From CAZKRU01 sp964555235 (GTDB lineage Bacteria; Verrucomicrobiota; Verrucomicrobiia; Methylacidiphilales; CAMAQI01): a stretch of 64,000 bases of DNA. The notes beneath the pieces are model-generated. The model had not been told where the DNA came from. It saw only the letters and a list, made by a program, of their open reading frames with translations, and did not search any database. The DNA lies in the NCBI GenBank assembly GCA_964555235.1, contig CAZKRU010000005.1:1-64000 (forward strand), written 5' to 3'. The translations under genes and the position numbers were made by a program. Positions 8,646 to 16,557 of the stretch are shown here, piece by piece; position 1 is the first letter of the stretch; every line of letters begins with the position of its first letter.

Positions 8646-9782
8646 CTACCTCAGTGATTGAGGACGTTCCACCACGACGGCGCAGCCCATGCCGCCTCCA
8701 ACACAGAGCGTTGCCAGTCCGCGCTTCGGTTTTTGATGGGCCAGGTGAACGAGAAGCCGCGCGCCGGTCGCCCCAATCGGATGCCCGAGAGCAATCGCAC
8801 CGCCGCTCGGGTTTACTTTTTCTTCATCGAGTCCCAATTCCTTACTACAAGCGAGGGCCTGAGCGGCGAAGGCTTCGTTCAACTCGATCCAGTCAAATCC
8901 GCTGATGTCATGGCCCATTTTGCGAGTCGCATGGACCGGTCCCATCCCCATCAAGGAGGGATCGCAACCGGCAGAGGCGCTGGCCGTGAGGATCATCATT
9001 GGCGTTAATCCTTGTTCGCGTCCGGTTGCTTCGTCGCAAAGAACGAGAAGAGCGGCTCCATCGTTGAGCGTGGAGGCATTTCCGGCGGTCACCCGGCCAT
9101 TCGGTTGGAAAGCGGGTTTCAAGGCAGTGAGTTTTTCCAGAGAAGTTTCCGGACGTGGCTGTTCATCTTGAGTGACCTCATTCACCGGAGTGAGTTCACT
9201 TTGGAAGGATCCTTTCGCGAGCGCTGCGGCGTAACGTTTTTGACTGCGAACGGCAAAATGGTCCTGGGCTTCACGTGAGATCTGAAATTTTTCAGCCACC
9301 CGCTCGGCGGTCATTCCCATATGTTCATTGCTGAACGGATCCATTAATCCGTCGCGCAGCAAGGCATCCACGAGAACGCCATTCCCCAGTTTGTAACCGG
9401 AGCGTGCGCGTTCCAAAAGAAACGGAGCATTCGACATCGACTCGGTTCCTCCACACAAAACCATGCGCGCGGCGCCGCATTGAATGGATTGAGCTGCCAG
9501 GATCACGGCCTGCATTCCGGAGGCGCACATCATGTTGACGGTGAAGGCCGGGGTACTGATTGGTAAGTTGAGACGGACGCCGACCTGACGCGCGACGTTC
9601 ATTCCTGATCCGGAGCTGAGGACATTGCCAATAATGACGGAGTCAATGGAAGCACGATTGATTCCGGTGAGTGCGGCTTCGCCTGCAACGAGCGCCAAAT
9701 CAACAGCAGACTGTTTGGCGAGCGCTCCCAAAAAGCGGCCTTGTGGGGTTCTTTTGGCAGAGACAATCCAGATCGGTTTCAT
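8646..9782 (-). CDS. Acetyl-CoA C-acetyltransferase (thiolase)
   Basis: A 378-residue thiolase that splits acetoacetyl-CoA into two acetyl-CoA, or runs the reverse condensation. The nucleophilic Cys86 sits in VNMMCASGMQA, the catalytic His in GGAIALGHPIGATGAR, and the second Cys in LCVGGGMG near the C-terminus. Length is slightly below the usual ~390 residues but no conserved block is missing. It is the third gene of the five-gene minus-strand operon and would complete the route 3-hydroxybutyrate to acetoacetate to acetoacetyl-CoA to acetyl-CoA. A 26-base gap separates it from the serine hydrolase gene upstream. Confidence 0.9.
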   Translation of the reverse strand: MKPIWIVSAKRTPQGRFLGALAKQSAVDLALVAGEAALTGINRASIDSVIIGNVLSSGSGMNVARQVGVRLNLPISTPAFTVNMMCASGMQAVILAAQSIQCGAARMVLCGGTESMSNAPFLLERARSGYKLGNGVLVDALLRDGLMDPFSNEHMGMTAERVAEKFQISREAQDHFAVRSQKRYAAALAKGSFQSELTPVNEVTQDEQPRPETSLEKLTALKPAFQPNGRVTAGNASTLNDGAALLVLCDEATGREQGLTPMMILTASASAGCDPSLMGMGPVHATRKMGHDISGFDWIELNEAFAAQALACSKELGLDEEKVNPSGGAIALGHPIGATGARLLVHLAHQKPKRGLATLCVGGGMGCAVVVERPQSLR

Positions 9783-9808
9783 GTATTCCTTGAGCTTCGA
9801 AGGTTAAA

Positions 9809-10894
9809 TTAGGAGAGTCCTGCGATTTTTTGAACTTCATCCACAACGGATTGCAGTGAATTTTCCTGTGTGAAACGATTGCGGGTAAAACCAAAGGCCA
9901 GTCGATGTTTGAGACTCGCAAATCCGATCGATCCTCCATATCCGCCATGACCGAAGCGAGTCATTGTGGGGAGTGTTTCGACAATATATCCGAGCGCCCG
10001 ATTTTTATTTGCATCTTGAGCCGGTTTATTTTTTGGAAGATGAATTTCGGTTGCGAGACGGATCCGTTCGGGTGGGAGTAGCTCGACGCCCTCAACTCCG
10101 CCGGGAAGAAGTGCCGCGTAGTGCCTGGCGATATCGTGGGCATTTGAGATTCCGCTGGAAGCTGGGAGGCAGGCGTGTTGTGCGTCGGAGCGATTCATCC
10201 ATTCATGAAGGGGTTGGACCAGAGGAGGAATCGCTTGAGGGGCGGCGTTATGGGGCATCGGTTCGGGAGCGGATTCTGCAGGTTCAGATTCGAGGAAGGC
10301 GACCTCGACTTCAGCCGGAATCCCGACATACAAATTGGAGAGGGAAAGGGGCTTGCAGATTTCATCTTCGAGAATTTTTTGAAACGATCTTCCATCAACC
10401 CGTCGAATCACTTCTCCAATCGTCCAACTGTAGGTAATAGCGTGGTAGGCGAATTCCTCTCCCGGTGCAGTGAGCGGCTTGAGGTCGGCAATGGCGGCCG
10501 CCATCGTCTCCCAGTCGCAAAGCTCTTTGTGTCCGATTCCCGTCGGCATGTGAGGAACGCCTGACGTATGGCTGAGCGCATGGCGCAATGTGATTTCACC
10601 TTTTCCATGAGCGGCAAATTCCGGCCAACAATCGGCGATTCGAGTATCGTAAGTGATTTGGCCGCGTTCAACGAGAAGATGAAGGAGGGTTGCAGCGATT
10701 CCTTTCGTCGTTGAGAAAACGGGGAAGAGGGTTTCGTTGGTGACCGGCTTTTGAGTTCTGACATCCGCAATTCCTGCCGAGGCGTTGACGACGAGTTTGC
10801 CGTCGAGGTAGGCGGCCGCTTGAACGCCACGCTCCTTTCCATCGGCGACGAGTTGATTGAGAAGCGATTGAATGGAGGATTGGATGTCTTTCAT
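9809..10894 (-). CDS. Serine hydrolase of the beta-lactamase/EstB family
   Basis: A 361-residue cytosolic hydrolase (no signal peptide) of the class C beta-lactamase fold. The SxxK nucleophile motif appears as FSTTKG, the Tyr motif lies in the YHAITYSW region, and the third motif is HGGYGGS. Such proteins are usually esterases acting on short acyl esters rather than antibiotics. The ATG at 10894 overlaps the stop of the XRE regulator (ATGA), so the genes are translationally coupled and an upstream start inside that gene is unlikely. The next genes handle 3-hydroxybutyrate, so an oligo-hydroxybutyrate or other acyl-ester hydrolase feeding the pathway is a plausible but unproven role. Confidence 0.8.
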   Translation of the reverse strand: MKDIQSSIQSLLNQLVADGKERGVQAAAYLDGKLVVNASAGIADVRTQKPVTNETLFPVFSTTKGIAATLLHLLVERGQITYDTRIADCWPEFAAHGKGEITLRHALSHTSGVPHMPTGIGHKELCDWETMAAAIADLKPLTAPGEEFAYHAITYSWTIGEVIRRVDGRSFQKILEDEICKPLSLSNLYVGIPAEVEVAFLESEPAESAPEPMPHNAAPQAIPPLVQPLHEWMNRSDAQHACLPASSGISNAHDIARHYAALLPGGVEGVELLPPERIRLATEIHLPKNKPAQDANKNRALGYIVETLPTMTRFGHGGYGGSIGFASLKHRLAFGFTRNRFTQENSLQSVVDEVQKIAGLS

Positions 10895-11460
10895 GGGGCT
10901 TTCGAGGTTGGGGATTCGATGAAGAGGCAAATAAATTGGGCCCTTTTTTTGTGAAGCGGTTTGAGGGCGTGAGTCATTTTCGGATCAAAATAAAGAGAAT
11001 CGCCGGGAGTGAGTTTCAGGGTTGTATCGCCCAAGGTAAAGGCCAACTCTCCAGAGAGCATGTAAATGAATTCTTGTCCGCCATGTTGGAATCGACCGTC
11101 TTTGTCGCCAGGTGAAACCGTAATGAGAAATGGCTCCACCGGTTTGCCCGGGTAATCGATGGCGAGTGCTTCGTACGTGTAGCCAAGATCTGTTCCATCA
11201 CGAACGATCTGCTTCCCCTTTCCTTTGCGGGTCAGAACATAAGAGGAGGGGGTGGAGTCTTCTTTGAAAAAATCGGCCAATCGAACGCCCAACGCCGAGG
11301 CGATCACGACCAGATTGGAGATCGGGGAGGAAATCCGGCCGTTCTCGATCTTGGAGAGAGTGCTCTTGGTGATCTTCGCGCGTTTAGCGACCTCGGTCAG
11401 GCTCACCTGGGAGGCCATGCGAATTGCCCGAATATTTTCGCCGACCATCTGTTCATTCAC
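10891..11460 (-). CDS. XRE-family regulator with C-terminal cupin domain
   Basis: About 189 residues. The N-terminal helix-turn-helix (VSLTEVAKRAKITKSTLSKI, ending in ENGRISSP) is typical of the XRE family. The C-terminal half is a cupin: GQEFIYMLSGELAFTLGD and LTPGDSLYFDP match its two motifs. Regulators of this form commonly sense a small metabolite and control the adjacent catabolic genes. It is the first gene of the operon leading into serine hydrolase, thiolase, ligase and dehydrogenase, so control of this operon and of itself is inferred. The start may be the GTG at 11460 or the in-frame ATG at 11448. A strong promoter lies directly upstream, leaving almost no leader. Confidence 0.85.
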   Translation of the reverse strand: MNEQMVGENIRAIRMASQVSLTEVAKRAKITKSTLSKIENGRISSPISNLVVIASALGVRLADFFKEDSTPSSYVLTRKGKGKQIVRDGTDLGYTYEALAIDYPGKPVEPFLITVSPGDKDGRFQHGGQEFIYMLSGELAFTLGDTTLKLTPGDSLYFDPKMTHALKPLHKKRAQFICLFIESPTSKAP

Positions 11461-11495
11461 AAGACACAGTGTATCTTTAAAAGAAACAGTGTCAA
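11461..11495 (-). promoter_or_regulatory. Promoter and candidate operator of the XRE-led operon
   Basis: Reading the minus strand, TTGACA (11495-11490) and TACACT (11473-11468) are 16 bases apart, close to the sigma-70 consensus. Two near-identical 10-mers, ACACTGTTTC and ACACTGTGTC, overlap the -35 and -10 respectively. Such direct repeats across a promoter fit repressor binding, presumably by the XRE protein encoded next. Confidence 0.6.
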
Positions 11496-11513
11496 ATTGA
11501 TTTTTGCGGAAGC

Positions 11514-12239
11514 TTACGGATTAAGCATCTGGGTTTCCACCCAACGAACGGCGTGACGAATGAGTGCGGTGGCATCCTTTAATCCGAGCTTCTCTTTGAT
11601 GTGACCCCGGTGAACATCGACGGTTTTGGAGCTGATGTGGAGTTTTTTGGCAATCTCGCGAGTGCTCATTCCCTGACCAATGTGCTGAAAGACTTCAAAT
11701 TCCCGGTCACTCAGTTTTTCGATTGGCGAACTGGAGCCTCGCGGTTTGCGTCCGGTGAAGAGATCAAGAATCCGGGTCGACATCTTATCGCTGACATAAA
11801 TCTGTCCATTTAAGACACGACGGATGGCGACGAGAAGATTTTCGCCGCCCGCCTCTTTCATGAGATAGCCACGGGCCCCGGCACGGAGGACGCGCTCGGC
11901 ATAAAGAACTTCGTCGTGCATCGAGATAACGAGAATCGGGAGACCGGGGTGAGTGGCTTGAATGTCTTTAATAAACTCCAAGCCGCTTCGATTCGGCATG
12001 GTGATATCCGTGAGAATCAGATCAGGTTTCGACTTGGCGAGCTCCTGCATCGCGGAAACCGGGTCGCTGGCCTGGCAACTGATTTGAAGATCCGGCTGTT
12101 GATTGATCAATTGGGCGAGTCCCATACGCATCATCGGGTGATCATCCACGAGTAAAATGCTTTTACGTGCAGTGCCCGAGGGAGGATCGGCTTTCAATTC
12201 AGAAGCTCCTGTTCCGGAAGATTTCTTTTTAAGACTCAT
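11514..12239 (-). CDS. NarL/FixJ-type response regulator
   Basis: A 241-residue two-component regulator. The receiver domain (about residues 27-145) has the acidic pair VDDH, the phospho-acceptor Asp78 in LILTDITMP, and the conserved Lys in YLMKEAGG. A LuxR-type DNA-binding domain occupies about residues 170-235 (LSDREFEVFQHIGQGMSTRE, then KTVDVHRGHIKEKLGL). Its ATG overlaps the stop of the histidine kinase gene (ATGA), so the pair is co-expressed. Targets unknown. Because NarL-family proteins bind short inverted repeats, it is one candidate for the factor reading the 18-bp CCCCATAG element, but nothing here shows that directly. Confidence 0.9.
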   Translation of the reverse strand: MSLKKKSSGTGASELKADPPSGTARKSILLVDDHPMMRMGLAQLINQQPDLQISCQASDPVSAMQELAKSKPDLILTDITMPNRSGLEFIKDIQATHPGLPILVISMHDEVLYAERVLRAGARGYLMKEAGGENLLVAIRRVLNGQIYVSDKMSTRILDLFTGRKPRGSSSPIEKLSDREFEVFQHIGQGMSTREIAKKLHISSKTVDVHRGHIKEKLGLKDATALIRHAVRWVETQMLNP

Positions 12240-13693
12240 GATTTCGCTTTCTTCAGGGTGCAGAGGATCGTGGTTCCTTTACCTGGTTTTGATTCCAATT
12301 GGAGCTGTGCGCCGATTAAGTTTGCGCGTTGCCGCATGACATGAAGTCCAATCCCAGGTTTTGAATTTTTCTTTTTGGGAAATCCCTGACCATTATCCGA
12401 GACTTGCAACTGAATGCCGCTTGGGTGGTTTGTGAAATAAATGGTGACTTTGCTGGCCTGGGAGTGTTTCAGGGCATTATTGACCGATTCTTGGGCGATC
12501 CGGTAGAGGTGAATGGCGGTAGCGCTATCTTCCAGAGGGATGGTGGAGGGCGAATGTAGAACGCATTGAAGAATGCCAAGTTCGTTGGTGCAATAGGCGA
12601 GTTCGTCCAAGGCTTCCGTCAAGCCATCGGCTTCGAGATGAACGGGAGCCAAGCCTCGCGCCATTGCTCGGGTTTGAGTGATGGCTTCGCGGAGGTGCTG
12701 ACAAATTCGCGAGGCTTGTTCTTCAAGGAAAGCGTTTTGACCGGGAAGACTGTTCTTTAAGGACTGACACATGAATTCGATCGCGGTGAGTTGTTGACCA
12801 AGACCATCATGTAATTCTGTCCCAAATCGATACTGTTCGCGCTCGCTCACAGTCAAAACGAGTCGTTCGCTCTCCTGAAGTTTAAGTTCGTTCGCTTTGC
12901 GTGCGGTGATGTCGGTTCGAATGGCAATATATTGAAACGGTTTCCCGGCATCATTCAAAAAGGGATAAATGGTCGTATCGACCCAGTAGTGTGAACCATC
13001 TTTTGCGCGATTTTTAATTTCCCCCCGCCAGACGTTCCCTCGAGAAATGGTGGTCCAGAGGTTTTTAAAAAATTCTTTCGGATGGTGTTGGGAGTTGATG
13101 ATCCGGTGATCCTGACCGATCAGCTCCTTGCGGGAGTATTTGGAAAGGGAACAGAATTTCTCATTCACGTCGGTAATTCGTCCACGCGGATCCGTAATTG
13201 CCACGATGGAGTGTTCGTCCAGCGCGGCTTTGATGGAGGTCAATTCATTCAGCGCATTGATGGTACGCTTTTCGGAGAGCTTTCGGGCTGAAATGTCCCG
13301 AACAAATCCGACAAAGCCGCGTCCGCTCGCCAGATGGACTTGAGTGATGGAAAGTTCCATGGGAAACGTGGATCCATCCTTTCTTCGTCCGATCGCTTCG
13401 TGACAGAGGTGCAATCCTTTTTTCTTGGGATGGGAACGAATCAGATGATCTGCGAACGCGCGGCGGTTTTCGGGATGCAAGAGCGTTTCGACTTTTCGTC
13501 CAATGAGATCATCCGGCCGATATCCGAATAATCGTGCCGCGGCGGGATTCAATGCATCGACCAAGCCGTGAGGGGTTATCGTGATAATTCCCTCCGAGGT
13601 TGCTTCAAGGATCGCGTGCAATTTTTTCGCGCTGTCGGGAGTAGGAGTCTCACGAGCAGTCCTTTGAGAGGAAGGGATTTTTTTGAGTGCCAC
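12236..13693 (-). CDS. Cytosolic PAS-PAS sensor histidine kinase (HisKA_3 type)
   Basis: A 485-residue kinase without transmembrane segments. Two PAS domains lie at about residues 22-138 and 152-268, each followed by a PAC-like segment (GFVGFVRDISARK; PFQYIAIRTDITARK). The dimerisation/phospho-acceptor domain is the NarX/DegS type, with His295 in ELHDGLGQQL. The ATP-binding domain follows (RIAQESVNNALKHSQA; DNGQGFPKK; GIGLHVMRQRA). The start is GTG. It is coupled to the NarL-type regulator. Cytosolic PAS domains suggest sensing of an internal signal such as redox state or a ligand; proximity to the respiratory genes is suggestive only. Confidence 0.9.
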   Translation of the reverse strand: MALKKIPSSQRTARETPTPDSAKKLHAILEATSEGIITITPHGLVDALNPAAARLFGYRPDDLIGRKVETLLHPENRRAFADHLIRSHPKKKGLHLCHEAIGRRKDGSTFPMELSITQVHLASGRGFVGFVRDISARKLSEKRTINALNELTSIKAALDEHSIVAITDPRGRITDVNEKFCSLSKYSRKELIGQDHRIINSQHHPKEFFKNLWTTISRGNVWRGEIKNRAKDGSHYWVDTTIYPFLNDAGKPFQYIAIRTDITARKANELKLQESERLVLTVSEREQYRFGTELHDGLGQQLTAIEFMCQSLKNSLPGQNAFLEEQASRICQHLREAITQTRAMARGLAPVHLEADGLTEALDELAYCTNELGILQCVLHSPSTIPLEDSATAIHLYRIAQESVNNALKHSQASKVTIYFTNHPSGIQLQVSDNGQGFPKKKNSKPGIGLHVMRQRANLIGAQLQLESKPGKGTTILCTLKKAKS

Positions 13694-13763
13694 GACATGC
13701 GAGTCTAGCGGTGAGGGTGATCTCTGGACAAGTGCGCTTTTTCAGAGGGGTGGTTATCATTGG

Positions 13764-13991
13764 TTACGGTTTTTTGGGGCCCGCGTTTGCTCCGGCTCCG
13801 TAGGTGACCGCGCTTTCATTGAAAACATCTGATTGAAATCCACCGCTGTAGGACATCAGATAAGCACCTGCCCAAAAAAGGAAAAGGCAGCACAGAATCC
13901 AGACCCAGAGAGGGAGCGCCTCTGTTTGAAAAGAGGGCGCCGCGTCTGGAGTTTCAGGATTATTTGAGAGGAGCAAAGGAGATTGGTTCAT
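13764..13991 (-). CDS. Small membrane protein of the CcoN-like/CcoO-like cluster
   Basis: A 75-residue protein with one transmembrane segment (residues about 27-46) followed by GAYLMSYSGGFQSDVFNES. That stretch looks to me like the membrane-anchor region of oxidase-associated cytochrome c subunits, but no CxxCH heme site follows, so it would be an anchor without its cytochrome domain. Its start overlaps the end of the CcoO-like gene by about 30 bases, so it belongs to that operon. It could be a natural small subunit or the remnant of a CcoP-like cytochrome. Function unknown. Confidence 0.55.
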   Translation of the reverse strand: MNQSPLLLSNNPETPDAAPSFQTEALPLWVWILCCLFLFWAGAYLMSYSGGFQSDVFNESAVTYGAGANAGPKKP

Positions 13992-14604
13992 CGTTGGGGG
14001 ACTCCGGGAGTTCGTACGATTGATTAAGGGAGAGTAAATAGGCTACGAGTGCTTTTGCATCGGATTCGGGAACAATTTCATATCCGTCTGCAGGAGTGAA
14101 GGGAGGAGGAAGGATGAGTCGTTCGGTCGAAGGTTGACCCTTAATGGCTCGACGCGAATAAAGAAACGCAAACGACGGCATGAGGGTTCCACGACTGTGA
14201 AGCGACGGAGCGTAGAGGTGTTGATGGTGCCACTCGGCAGAAGGTTGGCGCTTTCCGATGTTCGCCAAATCCGGTCCAAGCCGGATGGAGCCGATGAGTG
14301 CGGGAGAGGTGCTCAGATAATCGCGAGCGACCGAACGACGATCTCCCCAACGCCGTGCGGCATCGTAGCCTTGATCTCGGGATCGTACTTGTTGCGTGTG
14401 GCAGGCGACACAACCATTGGCGGCATAAACCTGACGTCCCCGCTCCGCAATTCCGGAAAGGGGCGGAGGGAGGAGATCGCCTGAAACGGAATCCTGAAGT
14501 GGTTCGAGTTTTGCACTCTGCCAGAGCGGAATGAAGATGGTCCCAGTCCACGCAAAAAGAAATGCGGCGGCGCAACCGAGAATGAGTGGGATGATGCGTT
14601 TCAT
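13960..14604 (-). CDS. CcoO-like monoheme membrane cytochrome c
   Basis: A 214-residue protein anchored by an N-terminal transmembrane helix (PLILGCAAAFLFAWTG). It has a CcoO-type heme site NGCVACHTQQVR (CxxCH) and a later LMPSF segment that can supply the axial Met. The GPDLANIGKR segment also matches CcoO. It begins 1 base after the stop of the CcoN-like gene, so the two proteins probably form a complex. Unlike its partner it keeps an apparently intact heme site, so it could still carry electrons. Compared with the CcoO half of the fusion at 16558-18864 the middle region is divergent. An earlier ATG at 14634 would lie inside the preceding gene. Confidence 0.75.
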   Translation of the reverse strand: MKRIIPLILGCAAAFLFAWTGTIFIPLWQSAKLEPLQDSVSGDLLPPPLSGIAERGRQVYAANGCVACHTQQVRSRDQGYDAARRWGDRRSVARDYLSTSPALIGSIRLGPDLANIGKRQPSAEWHHQHLYAPSLHSRGTLMPSFAFLYSRRAIKGQPSTERLILPPPFTPADGYEIVPESDAKALVAYLLSLNQSYELPESPNDEPISFAPLK

Positions 14605-14605
14605 A

Positions 14606-16003
14606 TCAGGTCGAAAGTGAGGATTGTGGAGCAATCGCTGTTGGTGAAGGAAGATCGGAGGCGACCTTGAAACGGGTGAGGAGATAGAGCGTCACGAAAA
14701 TGAATTGTCCTGCGGTAATGGAAATCCAGGCGAGGCTTCGGGCCCAGAGCGACGTTTTTAAGGGGTCGAGTAGATCGAGATAGGCGGTTTCTGCATGGGG
14801 AAGCGCAAAGGCTTGAGAGATTCCCGCATAGGCCAACGCGACAAAAGCAAATGCAGTTCCGAGAGCGACGAGCCAAAAGTGTGCATTCATCAGATCCGCT
14901 GAGGGCCATTCCCACTCACAGATTTGAGGAACGATCCAATACATGGCTCCGAACATGACGAAGGTGTAGAATCCGTAGGTGACGAGGATCTCTTGTGCGG
15001 CAAAAAGCGGAGTGAACTGAAAAGGAGCATGGAGCGAGCGAAAAGCGAAGATCGCTTCGAAAATTCCGGAGAAGGTATAAGCCGCCAGCCCAAACCGTAT
15101 AAATCGCAGGGCGGGATTGGCGCGAATGGAAGTTCCGGAGGTTCGAAGGAGGGGAACGCTCAAATTTTTTACCACAGCGATGAGGGGAAGCAGTAACAGA
15201 ACCCGGGCGATAATTCCGACGGTGACCAGCCAGCTCGGAATGGGGCCACCGACAAAACGCTCGAAGCCGGTCCAACCTTGAAGAAGGATCAGGGACCAAA
15301 AGCCGAAGCGAGCGAGACCGAAATTCTCGATCGGTTGATCGGTGATTTTTGGAATCAAGAAGTAGAGCGTTGCCAGGGCCAGAGGAGTCAGCCAGAGGCC
15401 GATCAAGTTGGACGCATACCAAGTTTGAATTCCCGATGCCATGATTCCGAGTTTCAACGTGGAGCCGAGGACTGCATGAAGGGTTCCCATAAGCCAAGGA
15501 AGCGCAAAGAGCGCGGCGATGAGATACCAGAGGGAAACAAAAAGAGGGCCGTTGATTCGATTTTGTAAAAGTTGAAAAAATCCAAAAACCATCATGCCGT
15601 AAGCAATGAAGAAAAGAAAGAGAGCGCCATTTGAGAATTCCATTCCCGGTAGACCGACGCCTTCTCCCGCAAGGATTCCACCCAAACTCCATAGGAGGAC
15701 TCCATTCCAGAGAGTAATGCCGCTGATCGGAAGGGTTGAGGAACTGAGTGAGCTCCCGCAAAGTCGTGCCGTGATCCAGTAAGCGACTCCGAGTCCTGAA
15801 AGAGTGGCCCATCCGTAGAGAAAGAGCATCGCCGCTGCCGCATGAACGCGTCCGTAAGTCAGAAATGCCGTATCGTTCAAAAATTGAGGGGCGTGAAGTT
15901 TGATGAAGGCAATCAAGGCAAGTAGGCTGCTCGTGAGGAGCCAAAAAAGAGCGCTGCTGAAACAGGCCAAGACCGGAGGGCGCACGGAAGCGTCAATCTT
16001 CAT
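14606..16003 (-). CDS. CcoN-like heme-copper oxidase subunit I paralogue lacking metal ligands
   Basis: A 465-residue polytopic membrane protein that aligns along its length with the CcoN encoded at 16558. The framework is retained: YGRVHAAAAML against FGRLRPLHTNAA, LWLTPLALATLYFLIPK against FFLTTPILGIMYYFMPK, and FGAMYWIVP against AGMFYWLAP. The ligand positions are not. CuB His in WYGHN is Ser198 (WYASN); the CuB pair in GPHH is Glu248-Arg249 (GFER); the two heme-ligand His in GHVHSG are Gln337 and Ile339 (AQEIL). Only His54 remains. It cannot be an ordinary oxygen reductase. It is probably co-expressed with the CcoO-like and small anchor proteins. The start at 16003 (MKIDAS) is preferred because upstream codons lie in the regulatory region. 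Confidence 0.8.
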   Translation of the reverse strand: MKIDASVRPPVLACFSSALFWLLTSSLLALIAFIKLHAPQFLNDTAFLTYGRVHAAAAMLFLYGWATLSGLGVAYWITARLCGSSLSSSTLPISGITLWNGVLLWSLGGILAGEGVGLPGMEFSNGALFLFFIAYGMMVFGFFQLLQNRINGPLFVSLWYLIAALFALPWLMGTLHAVLGSTLKLGIMASGIQTWYASNLIGLWLTPLALATLYFLIPKITDQPIENFGLARFGFWSLILLQGWTGFERFVGGPIPSWLVTVGIIARVLLLLPLIAVVKNLSVPLLRTSGTSIRANPALRFIRFGLAAYTFSGIFEAIFAFRSLHAPFQFTPLFAAQEILVTYGFYTFVMFGAMYWIVPQICEWEWPSADLMNAHFWLVALGTAFAFVALAYAGISQAFALPHAETAYLDLLDPLKTSLWARSLAWISITAGQFIFVTLYLLTRFKVASDLPSPTAIAPQSSLST

Positions 16004-16070
16004 GTTGCTAGTCTTAGCAAAGCTGATGAAAATTTGACATTGGAGGTCCGGCGAAATTTCAATAGGGAAG

Positions 16071-16091
16071 TTCCTTAGGGCGAATTGCTCC
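16071..16091. repeat. Direct repeat in the divergent oxidase promoter region, copy 1
   Basis: TTCCTTAGGGCGAATTGCTCC here is nearly repeated at 16179-16200 as TTCCTTAGTGAGAATTCGCTCC, about 108 bases further on. The two copies flank the space between the ligand-free CcoN-like gene and the functional cbb3 operon. Confidence 0.5.
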
Positions 16092-16110
16092 ACGGCTTCC
16101 TCAATTTAAG

Positions 16111-16140
16111 AGGGAGCATGGTTTTTTTCGATGCTTCCCT
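16111..16140. repeat. Hairpin in the divergent oxidase promoter region
   Basis: AGGGAGCAT (16111-16119) can pair with ATGCTTCCCT (16131-16140) with one bulged base. The intervening loop is T-rich. It does not have the terminal T-run of a terminator, so a regulatory role is more likely, if any. Confidence 0.35.
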
Positions 16141-16166
16141 AGGGGCGTTTCCGAGGAGGTTCAGGT

Positions 16167-16189
16167 TCACTAAGGAATTTCCTTAGTGA
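16167..16189. promoter_or_regulatory. Perfect 23-bp palindrome, candidate operator
   Basis: TCACTAAGGAA-T-TTCCTTAGTGA has perfect 11-bp arms around a single central base. The loop is too short for an RNA hairpin, so this reads as a site for a dimeric DNA-binding protein. It lies between the divergent oxidase operons and could control either. Confidence 0.55.
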
Positions 16190-16244
16190 GAATTCGCTCC
16201 GCCTCTAATTTCAAGCGGGCTTAAAAATAGGTATCCTCTCTCCC

Positions 16245-16325
16245 ATGAAAACATTCTGTCTCATGGAAGTGGCTCACGTGAGTGCGATGAGGCGGGATGG
16301 ATCAATCTCGATTCAAGAAAAATGA
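16245..16325 (+). CDS. Possible 26-codon leader ORF
   Basis: An ATG at 16245 opens a 26-codon frame whose TGA stop overlaps the ATG of the next gene (ATGA at 16322-16325). The overlap is what one would expect for a coupled leader peptide. There is no good ribosome-binding site and the peptide has no recognisable features, so chance is a real possibility. Confidence 0.2.
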   Translation: MKTFCLMEVAHVSAMRRDGSISIQEK

Positions 16326-16546
16326 ATGGCCGGATCTATGAACGAGTACGACGTGTTGTGGGAAAGGCAATCATGAATGTGATTGTGCTGACGATCTTTA
16401 TTGGGCTCGTGCTGGTCTTCGTTTTTATTTTTCTATTTATGATCAATCAAAGTGACGCTCCGGGAGATCGGGATGCGTTGCTTCCCTTGACAGAGGAAAA
16501 GCCGTCAGTTCCTCGAGTTCATTCAACTCCCCCAAAACAAACCTGA
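16322..16546 (+). CDS. CcoS-like small membrane protein of the cbb3 operon
   Basis: At most 74 residues, with one strong transmembrane helix (NVIVLTIFIGLVLVFVFIFL) followed by an acidic segment SDAPGDRDALLPL. Size, topology and position at the head of the cbb3 operon resemble the maturation protein CcoS, needed for cofactor insertion, but the match is loose. The true start may be the ATG at 16373, giving about 57 residues, a typical CcoS length. The stop lies 11 bases before the CcoNO start. Confidence 0.5.
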   Translation: MNGRIYERVRRVVGKAIMNVIVLTIFIGLVLVFVFIFLFMINQSDAPGDRDALLPLTEEKPSVPRVHSTPPKQT

Positions 16547-16557
16547 GCCATTCCCCT

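Noticed and set aside
15000..15950. Long minus-strand frame overlapping the CcoN-like gene
   Set aside because: It is the out-of-phase frame of a membrane protein, rich in Arg, Ser and His with no coherent hydrophobic pattern.
14606..16003. Second functional cbb3 or NO-reductase catalytic subunit
   Set aside because: Overall similarity to CcoN invites this name, but the CuB and heme-ligand histidines are replaced; only one of six is left.
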